64,000 nucleotides of DNA from Pelagibius marinus (GTDB taxonomy: Bacteria; Pseudomonadota; Alphaproteobacteria; Kiloniellales; Kiloniellaceae): NCBI RefSeq assembly GCF_014925385.1, contig NZ_JACSDK010000015.1, forward strand, positions 124,001 through 188,000, given 5' to 3'. The position numbers and the translations under genes were made by a program. The notes beneath the pieces are model-generated. The model was given only the letters and a program-made list of their open reading frames with translations. It had not been told where the DNA came from and searched no databases. Positions 32,869 to 40,997 of this stretch are shown here, piece after piece; positions within the stretch are counted from its first letter, which is position 1, and every line of letters begins with the position of its first letter.

Positions 32869-33267
32869 TCAGGCCTGCGGAGATTCGCCGTTGGGGGCGA
32901 CACCGAAGATCGAGAAGAGATAGTCCGGCGTGTTGCCGAAGTAGACATCGACCTCGACGATGCGCCCGCCCTCGGCGCGCATGTACTCACAACCGCGGTA
33001 CTGGGCGCCGGAATACAGCGTGCTGAGGTAGCGCACCACAACCGCTTCGCCGTCGACAAAAAGATCCTGAAAGTCGACGCTTTTGATTTTCTCGTGGCCG
33101 GGCCAGCAGCGCTCCAGGTAACGCGCCTTCCCGATCGGCGGCTCGTCGAGCGGGCTGCGGAACCGGAAGTCTTCAGCCAGAAGCTCTTCGATCACTGCGC
33201 GATCTCCCGATTCGTAGGCTGAGAAATAGCGGCGGACGAGTGCGGCAATGCCGTTTGCCTGCTCCAT
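32869..33267 (-). CDS. SnoaL-like / NTF2-fold protein
   Basis: Cytosolic protein of 132 residues with the cone-shaped NTF2 fold. Pattern: GIAALVRRYFSAYESGDRAVIEELLAEDFRFRSPLD, then YLERCWPGHEKIKSVDFQDL and GRIVEVDVYFG, the usual SnoaL-like order. Members include isomerases, hydratases and ligand-binding proteins, so the reaction is unknown. GAGGAGGC-like ribosome-binding sequence precedes the ATG. It is divergent from the HxlR regulator gene across a 91-base gap holding palindromic sites, so it is probably the target of that regulator. The gene downstream is the SRPBCC stump. Confidence 0.88.
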   Translation of the reverse strand: MEQANGIAALVRRYFSAYESGDRAVIEELLAEDFRFRSPLDEPPIGKARYLERCWPGHEKIKSVDFQDLFVDGEAVVVRYLSTLYSGAQYRGCEYMRAEGGRIVEVDVYFGNTPDYLFSIFGVAPNGESPQA

Positions 33268-33293
33268 TTTGCCTCCTCAAACTGCTTTCATTT

Positions 33294-33307
33294 TGCAACT
33301 GGTTGCA
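33294..33307. promoter_or_regulatory. Candidate operator palindrome, overlapping the -35 of the HxlR gene
   Basis: TGCAAC-TG-GTTGCA is a perfect 6+6 palindrome. It overlaps the TTGCAG hexamer that would serve as -35 for the plus-strand regulator gene, and it lies 27 bases upstream of the SnoaL-like start. A similar half-matching site is at 33331-33344. It is placed so as to repress both genes. Confidence 0.6.
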
Positions 33308-33331
33308 GGTTAGGCAGACTGCTTCGATAAT
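33303..33331 (+). promoter_or_regulatory. Sigma-70-like promoter of the HxlR-type gene
   Basis: TTGCAG (33303-33308) and GATAAT (33326-33331) are separated by exactly 17 bases, close to TTGACA/TATAAT. The start codon is 28 bases after the -10. The two TGCAAC palindromes flank this promoter. Confidence 0.55.
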
Positions 33332-33344
33332 GCAACCGGTTTTA
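33331..33344. promoter_or_regulatory. Second, imperfect operator-like palindrome
   Basis: TGCAAC-CG-GTTTTA matches the 33294-33307 site in its left arm and in the first three bases of the right arm. It begins at the last base of the -10 box. The centres of the two sites are 37 bases apart, about three and a half helical turns. Confidence 0.45.
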
Positions 33345-33358
33345 CGTGGGGCTGGGGC

Positions 33359-33889
33359 ATGGCCGAAGCGCACAGATCGGGTTGCCCGATCAACCTGACA
33401 CTGGAAGTCCTGGGCGACCGCTGGTCGCTGCTGATCCTGCGCGACATGATGTTCGGCGACCGGCGGCATTTCCGCGAGCTGCTGCGCTCGGAGGAAGGCA
33501 TCTCCTCCAACATCCTGGCCGACCGTCTGAAGCGTCTGCAGGCGGAAGGCCTGATCACCAAGGCCGACGACCCGAGCCACAAGCAGAAGGCCATCTACTC
33601 CCTGACCGCCAAGGCCATAGAGTTGCTGCCGGTCTTCGCCCAGATCGGCGCCTGGGGCACGCGGCACCTGCCGGTGACGCCGGAGCTGAGCATCCGCGCG
33701 CAGCTGCTGGCCGAGGGCGGCCCGCCGATGTGGGAGGATTTCATGGCCGAATTGCGCGAAGCGCACCTGGGCGAAGCCCCGGCGCGACGGCGCCGCGGCC
33801 CGACCGTCCGCGAGCGCCTGCAGCGGGCCTACGAGGAGGTCTGCGCGAAGCAGGTAAAAAGCCGCAAGCGGGCCTCAACGGCCCCTTAG
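33359..33889 (+). CDS. HxlR-family winged-helix transcriptional regulator
   Basis: DNA-binding regulator of 176 residues. The HxlR domain occupies residues 9-100: GCPINLTLEVLGDRWSLLIL, RHFRELLRSEEGISSNILAD and RLKRLQAEGLITK, followed by YSLTAKAIELLPVFAQIGAW. Cys9, the residue that senses electrophiles or oxidants in several HxlR members, is present. A basic C-terminal extension of about 60 residues follows. Divergent from the SnoaL-like gene, with two TGCAAC palindromes between them, it most likely controls itself and that gene. Confidence 0.93.
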   Translation: MAEAHRSGCPINLTLEVLGDRWSLLILRDMMFGDRRHFRELLRSEEGISSNILADRLKRLQAEGLITKADDPSHKQKAIYSLTAKAIELLPVFAQIGAWGTRHLPVTPELSIRAQLLAEGGPPMWEDFMAELREAHLGEAPARRRRGPTVRERLQRAYEEVCAKQVKSRKRASTAP

Positions 33890-33900
33890 ATCCGTCGATC

Positions 33901-34125
33901 TCACGCCCGCCACAGCGGCTTGCGGGACTCCGCCAGCGCCGTCGCGGAGTCCATCCCGACGTCGGCGAGCATATGCGGGCCGATCCGCAGGAGCCGCCGC
34001 AGTTCCGCGCGCCGCTGCCGCCGGCGCCGCAGCTCTGCCAACCCAGCGTCAATTTTCCTGAGCAACGTGGTGACGGGCCGGCGGCCCTGGCTGGGCACCA
34101 CGTGAAGGGGCAGCGCTCGGCTCAT
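33901..34125 (-). CDS. DUF1127 domain-containing small protein
   Basis: Small basic protein of 74 residues. The DUF1127 motif is in the C-terminal half: RQRRAELRRLLRIGPHMLADVGM. Proteins of this family act in RNA turnover and in phosphate or carbon stress in alphaproteobacteria; this one is longer at the N-terminus than the 45-residue forms. The ATG at 34125 has GGAG five bases upstream; a GTG three codons earlier (34134) is possible. It is divergent from the LysR gene downstream on the plus strand. Confidence 0.85.
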   Translation of the reverse strand: MSRALPLHVVPSQGRRPVTTLLRKIDAGLAELRRRRQRRAELRRLLRIGPHMLADVGMDSATALAESRKPLWRA

Positions 34126-34247
34126 GATCTCCACCTCACTTCAGTTTAAGGGATAGCAACGCCCCCTATATGACGCCAATCAGCGGCAGGCTTCAAATCA
34201 AGCTATTTGAATGCTAGGATCAGGAAAACTGATCCTCAAGGAAGGCC

Positions 34248-35159
34248 ATGCGGCTGCCCCCACTGAACGCCCTGCGCGCCTTCGAGGCGGCCGCCCGGCA
34301 CGGCGGCTTCGCCGGGGCGGCCGACGAGCTCTGCGTGACCCGCGGCGCCGTCAGCCGCCATGTGAAGCTGCTGGAGGAGCACCTGGGCGTCGCCCTGTTC
34401 CGCCGTCTGCCCAAGGGCATCGAGCTGACCGAGGCCGGCCGTCGCTTTCTGCCGGTGCTGACCGGCGCCTTCGAGACCATTCAGCACGGCGCCCAGCGCA
34501 TCGCCGCCGAGCGGACCGACCTGCACATCATCTGCCCGCCGACCACCTCGATCCGCTGGCTGATCCCCCGCCTGCCGAAGTTCCGCGCCCGCTGTCCGGA
34601 CATCCGCGTCCGGCTGACGACCGAGTTCTTCGAGATCAATGATTTCCGGAGCGAGGACTTCGACCTCGGCTTCGGCCTCTCAACCTATCGCAAGCAGCGG
34701 CCCGGCATGGAGGTGCTGACCTTCCTGCCCATGTCCATCGTGCCGGCCTGCGCGCCGCAGCTGCTGGAAGGCGGCACTCCCCTCAAGCAACCGAGCGACC
34801 TCGCCAACTTCACCCTGCTGCACGAGACGGCGAGCCGCCACGACTGGAAAAGCTGGCTGAACACCTTCGGTGTCGCGGGCGTCGATCCGGAAAGCGGCGA
34901 TGTCTTTCCCAACCTGGACATGGCGGTGACGGCCGCCGTCATGGGCGCCGGCGTGGTCATGGGCGACCTGCTGCTCACCCACCAGGAATTCCAGACCGGC
35001 CAGCTGGTGATGCCCTTCCCGGAGCTGCGCTGCGGCACCGACTGGGGTGATCTCTGCCTGATGGGACCCACGGAGAGATGGCACGAACCGAAGGTCGAGG
35101 CCTTCAAGGCCTGGGTCCTGGAGGTCGCCGAGGAAGACCGCCGGGCGATGTCCCTCTAG
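34248..35159 (+). CDS. LysR-family transcriptional regulator (GcvA-like)
   Basis: Regulator of 303 residues. The N-terminal winged helix reads LNALRAFEAAARHGGFAGAA and DELCVTRGAVSRHVKLLEEH, then LGVALFRRLPKGIELTEAG, close to the GcvA/AmpR branch. The C-terminal ~210 residues form the periplasmic-binding-like effector domain. The gene is divergent from the DUF1127 gene, 122 bases away, so that gene is one possible target. Its 3' end converges on the GST gene at a GC hairpin. Ligand unknown. Confidence 0.94.
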   Translation: MRLPPLNALRAFEAAARHGGFAGAADELCVTRGAVSRHVKLLEEHLGVALFRRLPKGIELTEAGRRFLPVLTGAFETIQHGAQRIAAERTDLHIICPPTTSIRWLIPRLPKFRARCPDIRVRLTTEFFEINDFRSEDFDLGFGLSTYRKQRPGMEVLTFLPMSIVPACAPQLLEGGTPLKQPSDLANFTLLHETASRHDWKSWLNTFGVAGVDPESGDVFPNLDMAVTAAVMGAGVVMGDLLLTHQEFQTGQLVMPFPELRCGTDWGDLCLMGPTERWHEPKVEAFKAWVLEVAEEDRRAMSL

Positions 35160-35165
35160 CGCGCC

Positions 35166-35185
35166 CGGCGGCGGTCACGCCGCCG
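35166..35185. terminator. GC hairpin at the LysR/GST convergence
   Basis: CGGCGGCG (35166-35173) and CGCCGCCG (35178-35185) pair around a four-base loop GTCA. The hairpin overlaps the last codons and stop of the GST gene and lies six bases after the LysR stop. There is no T-tract. Confidence 0.4.
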
Positions 35186-35873
35186 CGGGACGCGGCGCCT
35201 TGGCGCCGAGGCCGCCGTAGAGCTGTGCCAAGCGGTCGAACCAGGCGGCGACGGGGTCGTCTTCGGGCAGCAGGTTCTGCGGCGAGGAGCAACGCGCCCA
35301 CTGCAGGGCGCCGAAGACGATGTAGTCGGCGTAGGACGGCGTCTCGCCGCCCAGAAAGGCGAAGTCCTTCACGCTGAGGCGCAGCGGCGTCAGCGCGGCG
35401 TGGAGCGCCTTCAGATGCGCGTCGCGATCGGCCACGTAGTCTTCCAAGCCGGCGCCCAGGGCCTTCTCGCGGCTGCCGCGGAAGTAGTCGACGTCCTTGG
35501 GATCGATGATCTTCACGATGTCGGCGATGATGAGCCGCACCAGCGCCGGGTGCACCACCGCCTCGGTCCAGCGCTTGATGAAGAAGGCCGCGCCCTTGGC
35601 GTCGGCGCTGCCGAACAGCGCCGGGCGGTCGCGGTAGACCTCTTCCAGGTAGCAGGCGATGTCCCAGGAATCCGAAATCACCTTGTCCCCGTCCAGCAGC
35701 ACCGGCACCCGGCCCTGCCCGGAGGAGGCGATGGCGTCCTTTTCGGTGAAGCGCCAGGGAATGGTCTCCACCTCCAGGCCCTTGTGGGCCAGGGCCATCT
35801 TGGTGCGCCAGCAGTAGGGGCTGAACCGCAGCAGCGGGTCGGCGCCCGCCAGGTCGTACATCTTCAAACTCAT
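35175..35873 (-). CDS. Glutathione S-transferase family protein
   Basis: Cytosolic protein of 232 residues. The thioredoxin-like N-terminal domain includes LLRFSPYCWRTKMALAHKGL, GRVPVLLDGDKVISDSWDIA (the cis-Pro and glutathione-contacting D/S region) and an all-helical C-terminal domain with GGETPSYADYIVFGALQWAR. The Ser-Pro-Tyr-Cys at the active-site position suggests a Cys- or Ser-type GST. The ATG at 35873 has AGGGAG upstream and begins four bases after the oligopeptidase stop, so the two are one operon. Substrate unknown. Confidence 0.92.
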   Translation of the reverse strand: MSLKMYDLAGADPLLRFSPYCWRTKMALAHKGLEVETIPWRFTEKDAIASSGQGRVPVLLDGDKVISDSWDIACYLEEVYRDRPALFGSADAKGAAFFIKRWTEAVVHPALVRLIIADIVKIIDPKDVDYFRGSREKALGAGLEDYVADRDAHLKALHAALTPLRLSVKDFAFLGGETPSYADYIVFGALQWARCSSPQNLLPEDDPVAAWFDRLAQLYGGLGAKAPRPAAA

Positions 35874-35877
35874 CTCC

Positions 35878-38034
35878 CTAATTCTCCGCCTTGCCGCAGA
35901 CCAGCAGAGCAAAGGCGTAGGACAGCGCCACTTCGTGCAGCTTGTCGAAGCGGCCCGAGGACCCGCCGTGGCCGCCGGTCATGATGGTGTTGAGCAGCAG
36001 CAGGTTGCCGTCGGTCTTGGTGGCGCGCAGCCGGGCCACCCACTTGGCCGGCTCCCAGTAGGTGACGCGCGGGTCGGTGAGGCCCGCGGTCGCGAGGATC
36101 GCCGGATAGTCCTTGGCCTCGACGTTGTCGTAGGGCGAATAGGCGGCGATGGTCTTGTAGGCTTCGAGGCTTTCCAGGGGATTGCCCCACTCCGGCCATT
36201 CCGGCGGGGTCAGCGGCAGGTCCTTGTCGCACATGGTGGTCAGGACATCGACGAAGGGCACCTCGGCGACGATGCCGCGGAAGAGGTCCGGGCGCATGTT
36301 GGCGACGGCCCCCATCAGCATGCCGCCGGCCGAACCGCCGTGGCCGACGATCTGGCCCGCCCTGGTGAAGCCGGCGTCGATCAGCCCCTCGGCGGCGGAG
36401 ATGAAGTCGTGGAAGGTGTTGACCTTCTTCTCCCGCTTGCCGTGCAGATACCAGCCGTAGCCCTTGTCGGTGCCGCCGCGGATGTGGGCGATGGCATAGA
36501 TGAAGCCGCGGTCGATGAGGCTGAAGCGGTTGGTCGAGAAGCCTGCCGGAGTGCTCATGCCGTAGGAGCCATAGCCGTAGAGCAGCAGCGGCGCCGAGCC
36601 GTCCAGGGGCGTGGTCCTGCGGTAGACCAGCGAGACCGGCACCTCCTCGCCGTCGTGGCCGCGCGCCAGGACGCGCCGCGCCTCGTAGTCGGCCGGGTTG
36701 TGCCCGCTGGGCACCTCCTGCTCCTTCAGCAGCTCGCGGCTCCGTCCGGCCATGTCGTAGTCATAGACCTGCTGCGGCGTGGTCAGCGAGGAATAGGCAA
36801 AGCGCAGGGTCGCGGTGTCGTAGAGGTAGCCCGGCACCAGGGCCAGGGAATAGGCCTCCTCGTCGAAGGCGATGGCGTGCTCCTCGCCTGACGGCAGCGC
36901 GGTAACGATGATGCGCGGCAGACTGTTCTCGCGCTCCAGGCGGACCATGTAGTCCTTGAAGACCAGCAGGCTGAGGATCAGGCGCCCTTCCTTGTGAGGC
37001 ACCAGGTCGCGCCAGTTCTCCCGCCCCGGCGCATCGAGGGGCGCCTCGGCGATCTTGAAGTCGATGGCGCCGCCGGCGTTGGTGAGAACCAGGAAGCGTT
37101 CACCGTGGTCGGTGACCTCGTATTCGATGTCGCGCTCCCGGAGAGCGATGAGCTCGGGCGCGCTCTCCGGCTTTGCCGCGTCGATCACCCGCACCTCCGA
37201 GGTGGTATGGTCGTGCGCCGAGAGGACGATGAAGCGGTCGCTCTCGGTCTTGTCCAGGCCGACGAAGAAGCCCGGATCCGGCTCCTCGTAGACCAGGGTG
37301 TCGGCGGACGGATCGTCGCCCAGGCGGTGGCGGAAGACCTTCGACGGCCGGTGCTCGGCATCCAGGGTGACGTAGAAAAGGGTCCGACCGTCGTTGGCCC
37401 AGACCAGGCTGCCCTGCGCCTCTTCGATGGCGTCGGGCAGCAGCTCGCCCGAGGCCAGGTCCTTCACGGTGATGCGGTAGCGTTCCGAGCCGTTGCGGTC
37501 GACGGCGTAGGCCAGCAGGCGGTGGTCGGGGCTGTGCTCGCAGCCCGCCACGCGGAAATAAGACTCGCCCTCGGCCTCGCGGTTGCCGTCCAGCAGCACC
37601 TCTTCGCCTTCCCGCTTCCCGTCCTGCCGCCCCACCGGCGCGGCGCCGGCCGGGCAGCGGCAGAACACCGGATGCTGGCCGCCGACCTCGAAGCGCTGGT
37701 AGTAGGCATAGGGCCCGTCCGGGCTGGGCACGGAGCTGTCGTCTTCCTTGATGCGCCCCTTCATTTCCTCGAAGAGCCGCTTCTGCAGCGCCTCGGTGGG
37801 CGCCATGGCCGCCTTGGTGTAGGCGTTCTCCGCCTCCAGGTAGGCGCGAATCTCCGGGTCCAGGACGGCCGGGTCGCGCATCACCTCGCGCCAGTTGTCG
37901 TCGCGCAGCCAGGCGTAGGGATCTTCGCGCACGATGCCGTGCAGCTCGATTCGCTTGGGCTTGCGGGGGGCGACGGGGGCTTCGGCGGAAACGGTCGGGG
38001 CAGCTCTATCGGACGGCACGGGATGGGCTCTCAT
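35878..38034 (-). CDS. ptrB: Oligopeptidase B-type prolyl oligopeptidase (S9 family)
   Basis: Serine peptidase of 718 residues that cuts short peptides after basic residues. The N-terminal beta-propeller starts after RIELHGIVREDPYAWLRDDN. The C-terminal alpha/beta-hydrolase has SYGMSTPAGFSTNRFSLIDR and the nucleophile motif GHGGSAGGML near residue 567. The acid lies in TAGLTDPRVTYWEPAKWVAR and the active-site His in GGHGGSSGRF near 690. It has no signal peptide. It is the first gene of an operon with the GST. Substrate preference for Arg/Lys is inferred from the family. Confidence 0.94.
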   Translation of the reverse strand: MRAHPVPSDRAAPTVSAEAPVAPRKPKRIELHGIVREDPYAWLRDDNWREVMRDPAVLDPEIRAYLEAENAYTKAAMAPTEALQKRLFEEMKGRIKEDDSSVPSPDGPYAYYQRFEVGGQHPVFCRCPAGAAPVGRQDGKREGEEVLLDGNREAEGESYFRVAGCEHSPDHRLLAYAVDRNGSERYRITVKDLASGELLPDAIEEAQGSLVWANDGRTLFYVTLDAEHRPSKVFRHRLGDDPSADTLVYEEPDPGFFVGLDKTESDRFIVLSAHDHTTSEVRVIDAAKPESAPELIALRERDIEYEVTDHGERFLVLTNAGGAIDFKIAEAPLDAPGRENWRDLVPHKEGRLILSLLVFKDYMVRLERENSLPRIIVTALPSGEEHAIAFDEEAYSLALVPGYLYDTATLRFAYSSLTTPQQVYDYDMAGRSRELLKEQEVPSGHNPADYEARRVLARGHDGEEVPVSLVYRRTTPLDGSAPLLLYGYGSYGMSTPAGFSTNRFSLIDRGFIYAIAHIRGGTDKGYGWYLHGKREKKVNTFHDFISAAEGLIDAGFTRAGQIVGHGGSAGGMLMGAVANMRPDLFRGIVAEVPFVDVLTTMCDKDLPLTPPEWPEWGNPLESLEAYKTIAAYSPYDNVEAKDYPAILATAGLTDPRVTYWEPAKWVARLRATKTDGNLLLLNTIMTGGHGGSSGRFDKLHEVALSYAFALLVCGKAEN

Positions 38035-38213
38035 TTTCTATTAGTACGCGCTCAACCACGGCGCCGATCTTGGTATGCCAAGACGTCGCGCGGCTTTCTG
38101 TCGCAGCGGTCTTTTCCGATGTAGCATTCTATGGTCGCGCCGGGCAAAGCGTGGTTTTCCGAGGGACCGGGGCTGCCGGGGCGAAAAGCACCGAAAACGC
38201 GGATCCTGGGCGT

Positions 38214-38227
38214 TTGACCTGGATCAA
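38214..38227. promoter_or_regulatory. FNR/FnrL-type site upstream of ccoN
   Basis: TTGAC-CTGG-ATCAA differs by one base from the FNR consensus TTGAT-N4-ATCAA. It is 200 bases before the ccoN start codon. cbb3 operons are classically activated by FNR-family proteins at low oxygen, so this site is the likely oxygen control point. The distance from the TATAGT hexamer is larger than for a standard -41.5 activator site. Confidence 0.7.
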
Positions 38228-38382
38228 TGGCAACCGCCCGGCGGGCTGCCATGAGAAGGGCCACTGGGGATACCTGCAGAATGGGCAAGGTCGCGTGGCT
38301 CGCCGCCGACCCGGTTCACCGGACCGCGCTGATCCGACCACGCCAATCTGCTTGTTTGTTATAGTGTTATCCGTATCGGGAA

Positions 38383-38421
38383 CCTGAACCGGTAATCTGA
38401 ACCGGGAACCTTAACTGGGGC
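38383..38421 (+). repeat. Three tandem 13-base units before ccoN
   Basis: CCTGAACCGGTAA, TCTGAACCGGGAA and CCTTAACTGGGGC are consecutive 13-base units; the first two differ at two positions and the third is more diverged. A partial unit precedes them (CGGGAA). The array ends five bases before the ATG, and the GGGG of the last unit is the probable ribosome-binding site. Confidence 0.6.
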
Positions 38422-38426
38422 ATCTG

Positions 38427-40091
38427 ATGAGCAATTCAACCGAGGCATCCGGCACATCGGCCACGACCCTCCTTATGGGGCTGGTCTTGGCGATCGCCGG
38501 CATCATGGGGCTGTTCCTCGTCGCCAATGCGCAGGACGGCGCCATGGCGTTCCACGGCTACCTCTTCGTCGCGTTCTGCGCGCTCGGCATCTTCTGGATG
38601 ATCAAGCGGCACTACGACGAGGCGGCGGGGCTGGTCGAAGTCGAGGGCGAGGTCCGTTACAACAACGCCGTAGTGAGAGCGGGTGTCATCGCCTCGCTGT
38701 TCTGGGGCGTGGTCGGTTTTCTCGCCGGCCTGACCATCGCCCTGCAACTCGCCTTTCCGGAGCTGAACTTCCATCTGCCCTGGACCAACTTCGGCCGCTT
38801 GCGGCCGGTCCACACCTCGGCGGTGATCTTCGCCTTCGGCGGCAACGTGCTGATCGCCACCTCCTTCCACGTGGTGCAGCGGACCTGCCGCGCCCGCCTG
38901 GCCGGCGAATGGGCGCCCTGGTTCATCTTCTGGGGCTATCAGCTGTTCATCGTGCTGGCGGCCAGCGGCTACGTTCTGGGCGTCACCCAGTCCAAGGAAT
39001 ACGCCGAGCCTGAGTGGTACATCGACCTCTGGCTGACCATCGTCTGGGTGGTTTACCTGCTGGTCTTCCTGGGCACCCTGATGAAGCGCCGCGAGCCGCA
39101 CATCTACGTGGCCAACTGGTTCTACCTGGCCTTCATCGTGACCATCGCGATGCTGCACATCGTCAACAACCTGGCGATCCCGGTTTCACTGAGCGGCTCC
39201 AAGAGCTACCAGTTGTTCTCCGGCGTCCAGGACGCGCTGACCCAGTGGTGGTACGGCCATAACGCGGTGGGCTTCTTCCTCACCGCCGGCTTCCTCGGCA
39301 TCATGTACTACTTCGTACCGAAGCAGGCGAACCGCCCGGTCTATTCCTACCGCCTGTCGATCGTGCACTTCTGGTCGCTGATCTTCCTCTACATCTGGGC
39401 CGGCCCGCACCACCTGCACTACACGGCGCTGCCGGACTGGGCCCAGACCCTGGGGATGACTTTCTCGATCATGCTGTGGATGCCCTCCTGGGGCGGCATG
39501 ATCAACGGCCTGATGACGCTCTCGGGCGCCTGGGACAAGCTGCGCACCGACCCGATCCTGCGCATGCTGGCCGTCTCCGTCGCCTTCTACGGCATGAGCA
39601 CCTTCGAAGGGCCGGTCATGTCGATCAAGGCGGTGAACTCGCTCAGCCACTACACCGACTGGACCGTCGGCCACGTGCATTCCGGCGCGCTGGGCTGGGT
39701 CGGCTTCGTCAGCTTCGGCGCCATCTACTACCTGGTGCCCAAGCTGTGGAACCGCGAGCGGCTCTACTCCCTGGCCCTGGTCAGCCTGCACTTCTGGACC
39801 GCGACCATCGGCATCGTGCTTTACATCACCGCGATGTGGGTCTCGGGCATCCTGCAGGGCCTGATGTGGCGGGCCTACGACAGCCTCGGCTTCCTGGAAT
39901 ACTCCTTCGTGGAGACCGTGGAGGCGATGCATCCCTTCTATGTGATCCGCGCCCTGGGGGGACTGCTCTACCTGCTGGGAGCGGTGATCATGGTCTACAA
40001 CTGCTGGCGGACGATCCGCGGCGACCTGCGTGAGGAGCGTCGCATCGGCGCCCCGGCGGCCGGCCCGGCTACCGTCACCGCGGCCGAGTAA
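38427..40091 (+). CDS. ccoN: cbb3-type cytochrome c oxidase subunit I
   Basis: Catalytic subunit of the high-affinity oxidase, 554 residues, about 12-14 helices. Heme and CuB ligands are seen in [55 protein letters not shown] and [14 protein letters not shown], where paired His residues coordinate the hemes and copper. It reduces oxygen to water and pumps protons at low oxygen. It is the first gene of ccoNOQP and lies behind the FNR-type site at 38214. The ribosome-binding site is the GGGG of the tandem-repeat array. Confidence 0.98.
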   Translation: MSNSTEASGTSATTLLMGLVLAIAGIMGLFLVANAQDGAMAFHGYLFVAFCALGIFWMIKRHYDEAAGLVEVEGEVRYNNAVVRAGVIASLFWGVVGFLAGLTIALQLAFPELNFHLPWTNFGRLRPVHTSAVIFAFGGNVLIATSFHVVQRTCRARLAGEWAPWFIFWGYQLFIVLAASGYVLGVTQSKEYAEPEWYIDLWLTIVWVVYLLVFLGTLMKRREPHIYVANWFYLAFIVTIAMLHIVNNLAIPVSLSGSKSYQLFSGVQDALTQWWYGHNAVGFFLTAGFLGIMYYFVPKQANRPVYSYRLSIVHFWSLIFLYIWAGPHHLHYTALPDWAQTLGMTFSIMLWMPSWGGMINGLMTLSGAWDKLRTDPILRMLAVSVAFYGMSTFEGPVMSIKAVNSLSHYTDWTVGHVHSGALGWVGFVSFGAIYYLVPKLWNRERLYSLALVSLHFWTATIGIVLYITAMWVSGILQGLMWRAYDSLGFLEYSFVETVEAMHPFYVIRALGGLLYLLGAVIMVYNCWRTIRGDLREERRIGAPAAGPATVTAAE

Positions 40092-40104
40092 GGGGGAGCG
40101 CATC

Positions 40105-40833
40105 ATGGCTTTCAAACACGACGTTATCGAGAAGAACTCGATCCTCCTCCTGGTTCTGACGCTGGTCGTGGTCTCGATCGGCGGCCTGGTGGAGATCGCC
40201 CCGCTGTTTTACCTGGAGAGCACCATCGAGAAGGTGAAGGGCATGCGTCCCTACACCCCGCTGGAGCTGGCCGGGCGGAACATCTACATCCGCGAAGGCT
40301 GCTACAACTGCCACAGCCAGATGGTGCGTCCGCTGCGCGACGAAGAGGAGCGCTACGGCCACTACTCCCTGGCGGCGGAGAGCATGTACGACCACCCCTT
40401 CCAGTGGGGCTCCAAGCGCACCGGGCCGGACCTGGCTCGTGTCGGCGGGCGCTACTCGGACAGTTGGCACGTCGCGCACATGGCCGACCCGCGCAGCGTG
40501 GTGCCCGAGTCGATCATGCCGGGTTATCCCTTCCTGGCGGAAACGCCGCTGGTGATGCATGACGTCGCCGGACACCTCAGCACCAACCGCACCGTCGGCG
40601 TTCCCTACAACGACGAGATGATCGAGATGGCCGAGCAGGATCTGGCCGCCCAGGCCAATCCGGACTCCGAGGGCGCCGACGGCGTGCTGGAGCGCTATCC
40701 CGGGGCCCTGGTCTCCAACTTCGACGGCAACGCCGAAGAGCTGACCGAGCTGGACGCGGTCATCGCCTACCTGCAGGTGTTGGGCACCCTGGTGGACTTC
40801 GAGGCCTACCAGCCCGAAGCCAACTATCGTTAG
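40105..40833 (+). CDS. ccoO: cbb3-type cytochrome c oxidase subunit II (mono-heme)
   Basis: Membrane-anchored cytochrome c of 242 residues that passes electrons to CcoN. One N-terminal helix ([20 protein letters not shown]) is followed by the heme motif CYNCH with Cys66, Cys69 and His70 ([20 protein letters not shown]). A distal Met ligand is likely in SIMPGYPFL. The ATG at 40105 has GGGGGAG nearby; the longer frame to 40030 overlaps the end of ccoN and is not used. The gap to ccoN is 13 bases. Confidence 0.97.
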   Translation: MAFKHDVIEKNSILLLVLTLVVVSIGGLVEIAPLFYLESTIEKVKGMRPYTPLELAGRNIYIREGCYNCHSQMVRPLRDEEERYGHYSLAAESMYDHPFQWGSKRTGPDLARVGGRYSDSWHVAHMADPRSVVPESIMPGYPFLAETPLVMHDVAGHLSTNRTVGVPYNDEMIEMAEQDLAAQANPDSEGADGVLERYPGALVSNFDGNAEELTELDAVIAYLQVLGTLVDFEAYQPEANYR

Positions 40834-40845
40834 GAGGGCCGGAAA

Positions 40846-40995
40846 ATGCATTACGAGCAAGTCGCGCACTTCGCGTCCACCTACGGCCTGATCTATTTCA
40901 TCATCCTGTTCGCCGGCGTGCTGGCCTATGCCTTCTGGCCGAAGAACAAGGAGAAATTCGAGGAAGCGGCCCGCCGGCCGCTGGAGGAGGACTGA
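40846..40995 (+). CDS. ccoQ: cbb3-type cytochrome c oxidase subunit IV (CcoQ-like)
   Basis: Short membrane protein of 49 residues: MHYEQVAHFASTYGLIYFII then LFAGVLAYAFWPKNKEKFEE and AARRPLEED. One helix (residues 12-30) is followed by the WPKNKEKFEEAARRPLEED tail, which is the usual CcoQ end (the family has AYAF-P-N...FDEAA...P). It lies between ccoO and ccoP, twelve bases after the ccoO stop with GGAGGG upstream of the ATG. It stabilises the assembled oxidase. Because it is short it is easily missed. Confidence 0.92.
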   Translation: MHYEQVAHFASTYGLIYFIILFAGVLAYAFWPKNKEKFEEAARRPLEED

Positions 40996-40997
40996 TC

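Larger units (their letters stand above)
38035..38426. other. Intergenic region between ptrB and ccoN, about 390 bases
   Basis: Promoter and leader region for the cbb3 oxidase operon and, on the other strand, for ptrB. It holds the FNR-type site at 38214-38227, a TATAGT hexamer at 38360-38365 and three copies of a 13-base unit at 38383-38421 that end at the ccoN ribosome-binding site. No protein-coding gene is convincing here. Confidence 0.55.

Noticed and set aside
32859-33059. Extension of the SRPBCC stump frame up to 33059
   Set aside because: The longer frame is out of register with the SnoaL-like gene it covers and is Ser/Arg-rich; only the last 31 codons resemble a protein family.
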